The notes under the pieces were generated by a model. That model saw only the letters and a program-made list of their open reading frames with translations. It made no database searches and was not told where the DNA came from. 64,000 nt of DNA from Acidobacteriota bacterium (GTDB taxonomy: Bacteria > Acidobacteriota > Terriglobia > Acidiferrales > UBA7541), in contig JABCZF010000021.1 of assembly GCA_013289825.1 (NCBI GenBank), positions 1-64,000 on the forward strand, in the 5' to 3' direction. Within the stretch, counting starts at the first letter, position 1. Each line of letters begins with the position of its first letter. This document shows, piece by piece, positions 17,958 to 26,461 of this stretch. The position numbers and the translations under genes are program-made.

Positions 17958-18881
17958 CTACTTCACCGAGAGGGCTTCTGTTGTCGCCGAGGCCCAGGTA
18001 ATTTTTTTGTCTCCGGCAATCAGCCCCAAGTTCGCGGCTTCCTGGAAATAGCGTTCCAGGCCGCGGCGGTTTTCTTCCCCGAGAGAAAAGTCGATGTTGT
18101 CGCGCAAGTAGGACTCCAGGGCTGGTTGCGGCAACTCTAGCTCGCGAGCAGCTTCAAGACTGATGGCCGCGAGCTGGGTTAGGCCGAAGTTGCGGGATGC
18201 GGAGAAATCCGCGAGCACCTCCGGAGTAACAACCTCGGGCCTGGCAGCCCAGACGGCCATGACCGCCGGAAGGCTTGAGAATTTGCGCCATTCGCCGACC
18301 ACGTCGTAGACATGAAAAATCTCGGCGCTCGTGATTCCCAGCGCCGCTGCTTGGCAAATCGCACGTCCTTGTGGGTCGACCGTACTGTGGCGCTCGATAG
18401 CCATCGAAATGCGCAGCGCGGGATCGCCGATGAGCATCGCGGCGTCCGCTCTCCCGAGCATCGCGCTTACATCGGGTTCCGTTTCAAAAAACTCAGGATC
18501 GATCTTCCAGTGTCGGGCGGCCAGAATTCGCGTCAGCGCTTGCGTGCTGCGCGAACTACTGTCCAGCGCAACGCTGCGCACCTGTTCGATAGGCTTCCGC
18601 GAGAGAATCAACAGGCTTCGCACGCGATTCTGAGAGGCGATCGCCAAGTCCGGCAGCACGACCAAACCGGGGATGCGCTGATATTCAATGGCGGGAATGA
18701 TGGCGATGTCGGCAGCGCCGGCGCGCATCGCTTCCGCGCATTGCGAGGGCACGGTGAATGACAAGTCGTACTTCCCGGCAAGCGGCCCGTTCGTAAAGCC
18801 CCACACCAGCGGCGCGGTGTTTAAGTACTGCACGATCGATATGCGAAGTTTTTGCACGTTTCTAGATTCTCGCGATTTCAT
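17958..18881 (-). CDS. mqnA: Chorismate dehydratase (menaquinone pathway)
   Basis: About 307 residues of the periplasmic-binding-protein fold used by MqnA, with the family opening RISIVQYLNTAPLVWGF, then PSQCAEAMRAGAADIAIIPAIEYQR and the SSSRSTQALTRILAA phosphate-loop-like region. MqnA removes water from chorismate to give 3-[(1-carboxyvinyl)oxy]benzoate, the first step of the futalosine pathway. The frame is open upstream to 18926, but a TATACT -10-like box lies at 18900-18895, so ATG 18881 or a GTG further in is more likely than the long start. It precedes mqnC by 91 bases. Confidence 0.9.
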   Translation of the reverse strand: MKSRESRNVQKLRISIVQYLNTAPLVWGFTNGPLAGKYDLSFTVPSQCAEAMRAGAADIAIIPAIEYQRIPGLVVLPDLAIASQNRVRSLLILSRKPIEQVRSVALDSSSRSTQALTRILAARHWKIDPEFFETEPDVSAMLGRADAAMLIGDPALRISMAIERHSTVDPQGRAICQAAALGITSAEIFHVYDVVGEWRKFSSLPAVMAVWAARPEVVTPEVLADFSASRNFGLTQLAAISLEAARELELPQPALESYLRDNIDFSLGEENRRGLERYFQEAANLGLIAGDKKITWASATTEALSVK

Positions 18882-18971
18882 CCACGTAGTTGCAAGTATA
18901 GCAGACAGGATTTTCCTCCGCGCCAACCGTCTTTTGTTGTAAAACGTTTCTTCCTTTCGGAGGCGCTGAAC

Positions 18972-21440
18972 ATGCTGAAAGTTTTTCGTTTTTGGTCGGT
19001 GCTATGTCTCCTGGCTCTGCCCTCGATTTGTAAGGCGCATCCCGATGCGTCCCAGACGCCTTCCATCAGCGAGAAAACCGCGGGCACGAAGGAGTTTCCC
19101 GGCTATTTCAATCTTTTTTGGGACGCCAAGCAGGGCAGGCTGTGGCTCGAAATCGACAAGTGGGGTGCGGAATTCCTTTACCAGAGCGGCCTCCCGGCGG
19201 GCCTCGGCTCAAATGACATCGGCCTCGACCGCGGCCAGCTCGGCAAAACGGGCATCGTCCGTTTTGAACGCAGCGGCCCGAAGGTTTTGCTGATTGAGGA
19301 GAATCTCGGATATCGCGCGGTGAGCAGCGACGCGGACGAGCTGCGCGCCGTGCGCGACTCTTTCGCGGAGTCGGCGCTTTGGGGCTTCACCATTGCCGCC
19401 GAGGAAAACGGTCATGCCCTGGTCGACGCCACGGAATTTTTCTTGCGCGACGCTCACGGCATTCCCGCGACACTTCGCCGTACGAAGCAGGGCGCCTACA
19501 AGCTGGATGCCTCGCGGTGCGCCATCTATCTTCCGCGCACGAACAGCTTTCCCCGCAACACCGAAGTCGAAGCCACACTGACTTTTGCCGGCGACGAGCC
19601 GGGGTCCTGGGTGCGCGAGGTCACGCCCTCGCCCGAGTCCATCACCGTTCGCGAACATCACTCCTTCGTCGAGCTTCCCCCTCCGGGGTACAAGCCGCGC
19701 GTTTATGATCCGCGCTCCAGCTTTTTCGGAATCGCGTACTTGGATTATGCAACGCCGGTGAGTGAACCTATCGTCAAACGCTTTGCCGCGCGACACCGAC
19801 TCGAGAAAAAAGATCCCAACGCGGCGGTGAGCGAACCGGTCCAGCCCATCATTTACTATCTTGATCGCGGCGCGCCCGAGCCGATTCGCTCCGCGCTGCT
19901 CGAAGGTGCGCGCTGGTGGAATCAGGCGTTTGAAGCCGCCGGGTACAAGAACGCCTTTCAGGTCAAGCTCATGCCCGAAGGCGAGGACCTGATGGATTTG
20001 CGCTACAACGTCATCCAGTGGGTGCATCGCGCCACGCGCGGATGGTCTTATGGCGCGGCGGTCATCGATCCGCGAACCGGAGAAATCATAAAAGGTCACG
20101 TCACCCTCGGCTCGCTTCGCGTGCGCCAGGATTATCTGATCGCCGAAGGTCTGCTGGCCCCGTATGAAAAGGGCAAGCCGGTTTCACCAAAAATGATGGA
20201 GATGGCGCTCGCGCGGCTGCGCCAACTTGCCGCGCATGAAGTCGGCCACACCCTCGGCCTGATGCACAACTATTCGGCCAGCACCGTCAATCGATCGTCC
20301 GTGATGGATTACCCTCCGCCGCTCGTGAAGCTTTCCGCCGACGGCGCGCCCGATCTTTCCGATGCTTACGCCACGGGCATCGGCGAGTGGGACAAAGTGT
20401 CCATCACCTGGGGCTATAGCGATTTCGCGCCGGGCGCCGACGAGCATGCCGCACTGGAGAAAACCCTGATCGATGCATTCGGCCGCGGACTTCGCTATCT
20501 CACCGACCAAGACGCCCGCCCCGCCGGTTCTTCCAGCAGCGTTGCGCATCTTTGGGATAGCGGATCGAACGCCGTCGACGAGTTAAACCGCATCATGCAG
20601 GTTCGCGCTGCTGCCTTGCGCCGCCTTGGCGAAAACAATGTTCGCGAGGGCACGCCGCTCGCGGCCATCGAAGACGTTTTGGCGCCCATCTACATGTACC
20701 ATCGCTACCAGGTGGAAGCCGCGAGTAAGCTTGTCGGAGGAATGGACTACACGTTTGCCCTGCGCGGCGACGGAGAAGTTCCCACGCAAATCGTCGCGCC
20801 CGCTGAACAGCGGCGCGCTCTGGCCGCTGTGCTCGCCACGCTCAAACCGGAAACGCTGGCCCTGCCCGAAGCGCTTCTCAAGATCATCCCGCCGCGTCCG
20901 CCGGAATACCCACGCGATCGCGAAGATTTCAAGATTCACACCAGCCCGGCATTTGACGCGCTGGCTCCCGCGGAGTCCGCCGCCCAGCACACCCTGCAGT
21001 TTCTGTTCAATGCCGAGCGCGCCGCGCGACTCGTCGAATTCCATGCCCGCAACCCGGAAAATCCCGGCCTTTACGACGTCCTGGAAGCCGTACTGGCCGC
21101 CACCTGGAAATCGCCTCACCGATCCGGCTATAACCAACAGATCGCCTTGACGGTGGACAACGTCGTTCTCTATGACCTTATGACCCTCGCTGCCAACGAC
21201 CACGCCACCGGTGAAGTCCGCGGCATCGCTTCGCTCAAACTTCATGAACTCCACGACTGGCTCGCTACCCAGCCGGGAGGGATGGCCATCTCTGATAAGG
21301 CGCACATCTTCTTCACCCGGCAGCGGATCGAGCTCTTTGAAAAAGATCCCAAGCGCATGGACCTGACCGCGCCCGTCGAACCGCCCGACGGCCCACCCAT
21401 CGGGAGCCTGGGCTCGCTAGATTGCGATTGGCAGCCGTAG
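18972..21440 (+). CDS. Secreted zinc metalloprotease, DUF5117/DUF4953 family
   Basis: 822 residues with a signal peptide (MLKVFRFWSVLCLLALPSICKA). The catalytic site is HEVGHTLGLMH near 422-432, the HExxHxxGxxH of metzincins, with a Met-turn candidate SVMDYPPP shortly after. The long N-terminal region (GYFNLFWDAKQGRLWLEI ... QSGLPAGLGSNDIGLDRGQ) is the DUF5117 pattern. These are large exported proteases common in Bacteroidota and Acidobacteriota whose substrates are mostly unknown. GGAGG 8 bases before ATG 18972 fixes the start. It stands alone, divergent from mqnA. Confidence 0.88.
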   Translation: MLKVFRFWSVLCLLALPSICKAHPDASQTPSISEKTAGTKEFPGYFNLFWDAKQGRLWLEIDKWGAEFLYQSGLPAGLGSNDIGLDRGQLGKTGIVRFERSGPKVLLIEENLGYRAVSSDADELRAVRDSFAESALWGFTIAAEENGHALVDATEFFLRDAHGIPATLRRTKQGAYKLDASRCAIYLPRTNSFPRNTEVEATLTFAGDEPGSWVREVTPSPESITVREHHSFVELPPPGYKPRVYDPRSSFFGIAYLDYATPVSEPIVKRFAARHRLEKKDPNAAVSEPVQPIIYYLDRGAPEPIRSALLEGARWWNQAFEAAGYKNAFQVKLMPEGEDLMDLRYNVIQWVHRATRGWSYGAAVIDPRTGEIIKGHVTLGSLRVRQDYLIAEGLLAPYEKGKPVSPKMMEMALARLRQLAAHEVGHTLGLMHNYSASTVNRSSVMDYPPPLVKLSADGAPDLSDAYATGIGEWDKVSITWGYSDFAPGADEHAALEKTLIDAFGRGLRYLTDQDARPAGSSSSVAHLWDSGSNAVDELNRIMQVRAAALRRLGENNVREGTPLAAIEDVLAPIYMYHRYQVEAASKLVGGMDYTFALRGDGEVPTQIVAPAEQRRALAAVLATLKPETLALPEALLKIIPPRPPEYPRDREDFKIHTSPAFDALAPAESAAQHTLQFLFNAERAARLVEFHARNPENPGLYDVLEAVLAATWKSPHRSGYNQQIALTVDNVVLYDLMTLAANDHATGEVRGIASLKLHELHDWLATQPGGMAISDKAHIFFTRQRIELFEKDPKRMDLTAPVEPPDGPPIGSLGSLDCDWQP

Positions 21441-21606
21441 GGAGGCAACTCCTTTCAAATCAATGAGAACCCCGACCTGCTGTAAGCGATGAGCAGGAGG
21501 CGGGGGCTTGCCTAGCGCCGATGCGCGGTCTTCTGGCCAAGCATTTTTCCTAATTCATCAAACCGCTGGAGGTCTTGATCGTCTATGTAGGAAGGAGGGT
21601 TTGTCC

Positions 21607-22740
21607 ATGAAATCGCGCCTTGGGTTTGTTCTGCAGCTGGTGACCGCCGCGTGCGGATTCTACGCCCTGACTGTTCTGGCTCGGGCCCAGGATGCGCCCG
21701 CTCCTCCGGCGCCGCCCGCCCCTTCCTCTTCCGTTCTTGTCGCACCAGCTCCTCCTCTGCCGCCGAGCGCTCCGTTCTACGCTGCAGCAGCTACCGCGCC
21801 GGCCGCACCGGCCGCTCCGCCAATGCCCCCCATGCCCGCAATCCCGGCGGCTCCTGCTGTTCCAGCCCTTCCGGCAGAGCCCGGTTGGTTCGCTGGGGAT
21901 CGTCGACATTCGTTCGGCATGTCCGGCGGCCGTCGCGAGCCTGCGTCGGATTGCTCCGACCTCCATGTTCGATTCGACGACAGGGATGCCGTTATGGAAT
22001 CGGAAGAGCGCACGGTAACCAAGGCCGAGGCCCCCACTCTGAGCGTTCGCCCGCACAAAAACGGGGGCGTGCAGGTCCAAGGCTGGGACAAGGACTCCTA
22101 TTCCGTGAGGGCCTGCAAGTTCGCTTCAAATGAAGACGGAGGCGCACAGCGCATGTTGGCGCAGATGACGCTTTCTATCCGCAACGGCGAGGTCTCCACA
22201 AACGGACCAAGCGAGGACGGCGAATGGACGATCTATCTGCTGATTCGCGCGCCCAAAGCGTCGGTCATTGATCTGGAGACCGCCAACGGCCCGCTTTCTC
22301 TTTACAGCGTGGACGGCAAATTGACGGCCCACGCCACAAACGGCCCGATCACTTTGCACGATTTTTCCGGTGATGCCGAAATCCGAGCGGCGAATGGCCC
22401 CATCAGCATCACCGGAAGCAGCGGCAACGTGCGCATCCACACGGAGAATGGCCCGATCTCCATCAACCTGAAAGGGACGTTGTGGAGCGGAACGGGCTTG
22501 ACCGCCGATGCGCAGAACGGTCCTCTGACGCTTTCCGTTCCGTCCGACTACAAGTCCAGCTTCAGCGTGGAATCGCGGAATTATTCCCCCATGAATTGCA
22601 AGGCCAGCATATGCGATAACGCGCGGAAAACCTGGGACGACAACCATCGCCGCATCGAATTTGGCAGCTCGCCAGCGATGATCCGTCTTTCGACCGTAAA
22701 CGGCCCGGTTTCGATCCAGTCTTCCCGCGAAGAAATGTAA
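21607..22740 (+). CDS. Exported DUF4097-type beta-repeat protein
   Basis: 377 residues: signal peptide (ending LARAQ), a Pro/Ala-rich low-complexity stretch at about 26-100, then a region of repeated strands in which NGPL/NGPI recurs about every 20 residues (TANGPLSLYSV, ATNGPITLHDF, AANGPISITGS, TENGPISINLK, QNGPLTLSV). This is the parallel-beta-helix-like pattern of DUF4097 putative adhesins. GGAGG 9 bases before ATG 21607 decides the start. The protein is probably at the cell surface or periplasm; no enzymatic motif is seen. It precedes the APH/M23/aminotransferase fusion by 119 bases. Confidence 0.78.
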   Translation: MKSRLGFVLQLVTAACGFYALTVLARAQDAPAPPAPPAPSSSVLVAPAPPLPPSAPFYAAAATAPAAPAAPPMPPMPAIPAAPAVPALPAEPGWFAGDRRHSFGMSGGRREPASDCSDLHVRFDDRDAVMESEERTVTKAEAPTLSVRPHKNGGVQVQGWDKDSYSVRACKFASNEDGGAQRMLAQMTLSIRNGEVSTNGPSEDGEWTIYLLIRAPKASVIDLETANGPLSLYSVDGKLTAHATNGPITLHDFSGDAEIRAANGPISITGSSGNVRIHTENGPISINLKGTLWSGTGLTADAQNGPLTLSVPSDYKSSFSVESRNYSPMNCKASICDNARKTWDDNHRRIEFGSSPAMIRLSTVNGPVSIQSSREEM

Positions 22741-22859
22741 CTCTGGCTTTTTGCGCGCTTGCCCGGAGCGCCTCCGAAGGTCGCTGGCGCACGGTACTAG
22801 CTCATACCGCATCCCGCGAAGATGGACGCGCTAGAGCTCTTGCGGATAAGATTCAGCGC

Positions 22860-25800
22860 ATGATTCCCGAAGCGCGCGTGGCCCAGCCGGTCACCGCATC
22901 AGAAGCCGCGCAGCTGGCGCGCGAAATGTTCGGCCTCGATGCCGCCGCCAAGTCGCTTCCCGGCGAGTACGACGACAATTTTCATCTGTCAACTAGCCAG
23001 GGTCGTGAATTTGTCCTGAAAGTTATGCATCCCGCGAGGGAGCCGTCTTTCGTCCGGATGCAGTGCCAGGCGCTCGAACACTTAGCCAAACGCGCGCCCC
23101 ATCTCTCGCTTCCGCGCGTTTGCCTACGGCCAAACGGCGATGCCCACGCGTTTCGGACGCTCCTGGATGGAACGAAGCGTCTCCTGTGGTTACTTAGCTA
23201 TGTCCCAGGAACGGTCCTCGCCAAAGTAAATCCGCGCACAACGGAGTTGTTCGGCAGCCTCGGCCAGTTTCTCGGTGAGGTGGATGCCGCTCTGGCGGAT
23301 TTTTCTCATCCGGCCGCGCATCGGGAGTTGAAATGGGATCTCGCTCGCTCCGGCTGGATTCGAGATTATCTGCGCTACATTGGCGATTCCGGTCGCCGGG
23401 CGCTCGTTGAACGGTTTCTTGGGCTATACGAATCGGACGTGGTTCCAGCACTTCCCTCGCTGCGCCGCAGCGTCATTTATGGTGATGCCAACGATTACAA
23501 CGTGCTGGTCAGTTCCCCCTGGCCGCAGCCGCGAAAAGTAGTCAGCGTGATCGATTTCGGAGACATGCACCATGGTCTGACCGTTTCCGAGGTGGCCATT
23601 GCCGCCGCGTACGCGATGCTTGGCGAGTGCGACCCGCTGCGCGCGGCCAGCGCTGTGGTCGGCGGCTATCACCATGTTTTTCCCCTCGAAGAGGCCGAGA
23701 TCGGCTTTCTCTACACACTCATCGGGATGCGGCTCGCCGTGAGCGTCACGAATTCCGCGCATCGCAAATCCGTGGTCCCCGAGGATCTTTACGTGACCAT
23801 CAGTGAGGACCCCGCCTGGGAAGCGCTCGAGAAGCTTCGGTTGATTCATCCAAGATTCGCACTGTATACGTTTCGCGAGGCCTGCGGTTTGCGCGCGGTG
23901 CCACGCAGCGAAAAAGTACAGCAATGGCTGGCCTCCAGCGCGAACAGCGCAGCTTCCATTCTTGAGACGGATTTGCATACGGCTCCGAGTGTGATCTTTG
24001 ATTTGAGCGTCGGCAGCCCATTCCTTGGTTCTGATCCTCGGGCGGGCGAATCTGACGACCTCAGCGAAGCCATCTTCCGCAAGATGAAGAGCGCGAATGC
24101 TTCCGTGGGGATTGGCCGTTACAACGAGGCGCGCTTGCTCTACACTTCGCCACTCTTCAGAGCCAGTGAGAATCCTACCGATGAGCGGCGAACCATTCAT
24201 CTTGGGATAGACTTATTCGCCGCGCCCGGCACGCCGATCCGCGCCCCTCTCGAGGGCGTCGTTTACACGGTGGCCATCAACACCGCGCCGCTCGACTACG
24301 GCCCGCTCGTGATCCTTCGTCATGCAACCGGCGATGGAGTGGAGTTTTTCACGCTCTACGGGCACCTCTCGCGCGAAACATTTGACGCACTCCGGGTGGG
24401 GCAGCGCGTGGCGCGCGGCGAGCCCTTCGCCCGCATCGGCGACGCCCACGAAAACGGCGGCTGGGCGCCTCACCTTCATTTCCAGATTATTATCGACCTG
24501 CTGGATCACCGCTCCGATTTCCCCGGAGTTGCTTTGGCGTCACAACGCGCGGTGTGGACTTCGCTGTCGCCCGATCCCAATTTGCTACTCGGCATTCCGG
24601 CCGAGCGTTTCCCCCGGCAGGAACCGACGTCTCGAGAAACTCTTTCTGCTCGCCGCGAGTTCCTCGGAAGAAATCTCAGCATTTCCTATCATCAGCCGCT
24701 GAAGATCGTGCGGGGATGGAGGCAATACCTTTACGACGACGCCGGCCGCGCCTTTCTCGACGTTTATAACAACGTGCCCCTTGTCGGTCACAGCCACCCG
24801 CGCGTGGTCGAAGCTGTGCAGGAGCAACTTGCTCTCCTCAGCACCAACACGCGCTATCTTCACGACAACGTGAACCGCTACGCGCAGCGCCTCACCGAAC
24901 TTCTACCTGAACCGCTCGGTGTCTGCTATTTCGTGAACTCCGGCAGCGAAGCGAACGAGCTCGCCCTGCGCCTGGCCCGCGCTCACACCGGCCGCGAAGA
25001 CGTGATGGTCCTGGAGCACGCCTACCACGGCCACACCACGACGCTCATCGACATCAGCCCGTACAAATTTGATGGTCCCGGAGGGCGCGGCCGCAAGCCG
25101 TGGGTTCACGTCGCGCCAATTCCCGATGACTATCGCGGACCTTATCGGCGGGAGGATGCCGCGGCGGGAGCAAAATACGCGCAGTGTGTCGCGGAAATCT
25201 TAGAGAGCGGGCGCGCCGAAGGCCGTCACGTCGCAGCGTACATCGCTGAAACGCTGCCAAGTGTCGCCGGCCAAATTGTTTTTCCGCCCGGATATCTCAA
25301 AGAATCCTACAAGCACGTGCGCGCTGCCGGTGGGGTATGCGTCGCCGATGAAGTGCAAGTTGGTTTCGGCCGTCTCGGCACGCACTTCTGGGGATTCGAG
25401 ACCCAAGGCGTCGTCCCGGACATTGTGGTGCTGGGCAAACCCATCGGAAACGCGTTCCCGCTGGCGGCCGTGGTCACCACTCGCGAAATCGCTCGAAGTT
25501 TCAACAACGGGATGGAGTTCTTCAGCACCTTTGGCGGAAATCCTGTGGCCTGCGCCGCGGGCCTCGCCGTTCTGACCGTACTCGAAGAAGAGCATCTCCA
25601 GCGAAACGCGCTGCGCGTCGGGCGGTACCTGATGGCCCGGATGAAAGCATTGGAAGGAAGGCACGCGCTGATCGGCGATGTGCGCGGCTCAGGATTGTTC
25701 CTGGGGTTGGATCTGGTGCGCAATCGCGAGACCCGCGATCCTGCAACTGCTGAAGCCTCCTACGTCGTCAACCGCCTGCGAGAGCGCGGCGTGCTTACCG

Positions 25801-25928
25801 GCACGGACGGCCCGTATCACAACGTCCTCAAGCTGCGTCCGCCGCTAATCTTTTCAGAAGCCGACGCCGATCTTTTTCTTGCGACCCTGGACGCCGTCCT
25901 AGCGGAAGACCCCGCGCAACCCAGCTGA
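22860..25928 (+). CDS. APH kinase / M23 peptidase / class III aminotransferase fusion
   Basis: 1022 residues in three domains. Residues about 1-350 are an aminoglycoside-phosphotransferase-like kinase (YGDANDYN near 206, IDFGD near 234). About 430-590 is an M23-type LytM domain with HLGIDLF near 446 and PHLHFQI near 537. About 610-1015 is a PLP-dependent class III aminotransferase with the Schiff-base lysine in [13 protein letters not shown] (about Lys860). Fusions of this order are known in proteobacteria and resemble ethanolamine-phosphate phospholyase/AGXT2L proteins. Inference: the kinase phosphorylates a small amino alcohol or hydroxy amine that the PLP domain then processes. The purpose of the M23 domain in a protein without a signal peptide is unclear. 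Confidence 0.9.
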   Translation: MIPEARVAQPVTASEAAQLAREMFGLDAAAKSLPGEYDDNFHLSTSQGREFVLKVMHPAREPSFVRMQCQALEHLAKRAPHLSLPRVCLRPNGDAHAFRTLLDGTKRLLWLLSYVPGTVLAKVNPRTTELFGSLGQFLGEVDAALADFSHPAAHRELKWDLARSGWIRDYLRYIGDSGRRALVERFLGLYESDVVPALPSLRRSVIYGDANDYNVLVSSPWPQPRKVVSVIDFGDMHHGLTVSEVAIAAAYAMLGECDPLRAASAVVGGYHHVFPLEEAEIGFLYTLIGMRLAVSVTNSAHRKSVVPEDLYVTISEDPAWEALEKLRLIHPRFALYTFREACGLRAVPRSEKVQQWLASSANSAASILETDLHTAPSVIFDLSVGSPFLGSDPRAGESDDLSEAIFRKMKSANASVGIGRYNEARLLYTSPLFRASENPTDERRTIHLGIDLFAAPGTPIRAPLEGVVYTVAINTAPLDYGPLVILRHATGDGVEFFTLYGHLSRETFDALRVGQRVARGEPFARIGDAHENGGWAPHLHFQIIIDLLDHRSDFPGVALASQRAVWTSLSPDPNLLLGIPAERFPRQEPTSRETLSARREFLGRNLSISYHQPLKIVRGWRQYLYDDAGRAFLDVYNNVPLVGHSHPRVVEAVQEQLALLSTNTRYLHDNVNRYAQRLTELLPEPLGVCYFVNSGSEANELALRLARAHTGREDVMVLEHAYHGHTTTLIDISPYKFDGPGGRGRKPWVHVAPIPDDYRGPYRREDAAAGAKYAQCVAEILESGRAEGRHVAAYIAETLPSVAGQIVFPPGYLKESYKHVRAAGGVCVADEVQVGFGRLGTHFWGFETQGVVPDIVVLGKPIGNAFPLAAVVTTREIARSFNNGMEFFSTFGGNPVACAAGLAVLTVLEEEHLQRNALRVGRYLMARMKALEGRHALIGDVRGSGLFLGLDLVRNRETRDPATAEASYVVNRLRERGVLTGTDGPYHNVLKLRPPLIFSEADADLFLATLDAVLAEDPAQPS

Positions 25929-26461
25929 TCGCACAGATTCTCCTTTGCAGCGATGCGCTGGGGACATCCCGGTTATCTTGTGCCTAGGCTCGGCTCGCGA
26001 TCGAGCCAGCCAGAATTTCTCATACTGAATTGCAAAGGGCGGTGGCTTCATGGCATAACTGGTTGGTCTAGAAGGATTCTGCCAAGAGGGAGCAACAGCC
26101 TTATACCCGCTCGCCGCTGTCCCCAAAAGCCCTTCGACGAAAAGGTCTCTGAACTCCCCAGCGTGAGGAATCCGAGGCAGCTGGACGACACGGTCGAACA
26201 ATCCGGCTTGAACTCTTAGCAAGTTCTAGCTACGCTTTTTGATCTGGAGATGCAGGCCGGGCCGGCCAACTCCGGGTACGCTATTCAGTAAGGTGTTGTT
26301 ATAACAGCACATACGGCGCGAATCATGTGCCCCTGATCCTGCATCTAAAGCCTGAGAGTATCGCAAAGGCTGATAGCAGCATCTAGATGGAAGTTAGCGA
26401 GAAGGACACACGCCGCGCTCTCAGCCCTTCCAGCAGCACATTACGGGGTTACAAAGACAAG
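25929..26461. other. Intergenic region upstream of topA, 533 bases
   Basis: No convincing gene was found; short frames here have no ribosome-binding site. It holds an imperfect palindrome at 26293-26310 (listed separately). No tRNA or riboswitch pattern was seen. Confidence 0.5.
26293..26310. promoter_or_regulatory. Palindromic candidate operator upstream of topA
   Basis: The sequence GTGTTGTTATAACAGCAC contains the perfect 10-base palindrome TGTTATAACA, extended by GTG/CAC arms around one mismatch. It lies about 150 bases before the topA start, a place where a dimeric regulator could bind. No regulator is known for it. Confidence 0.3.
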
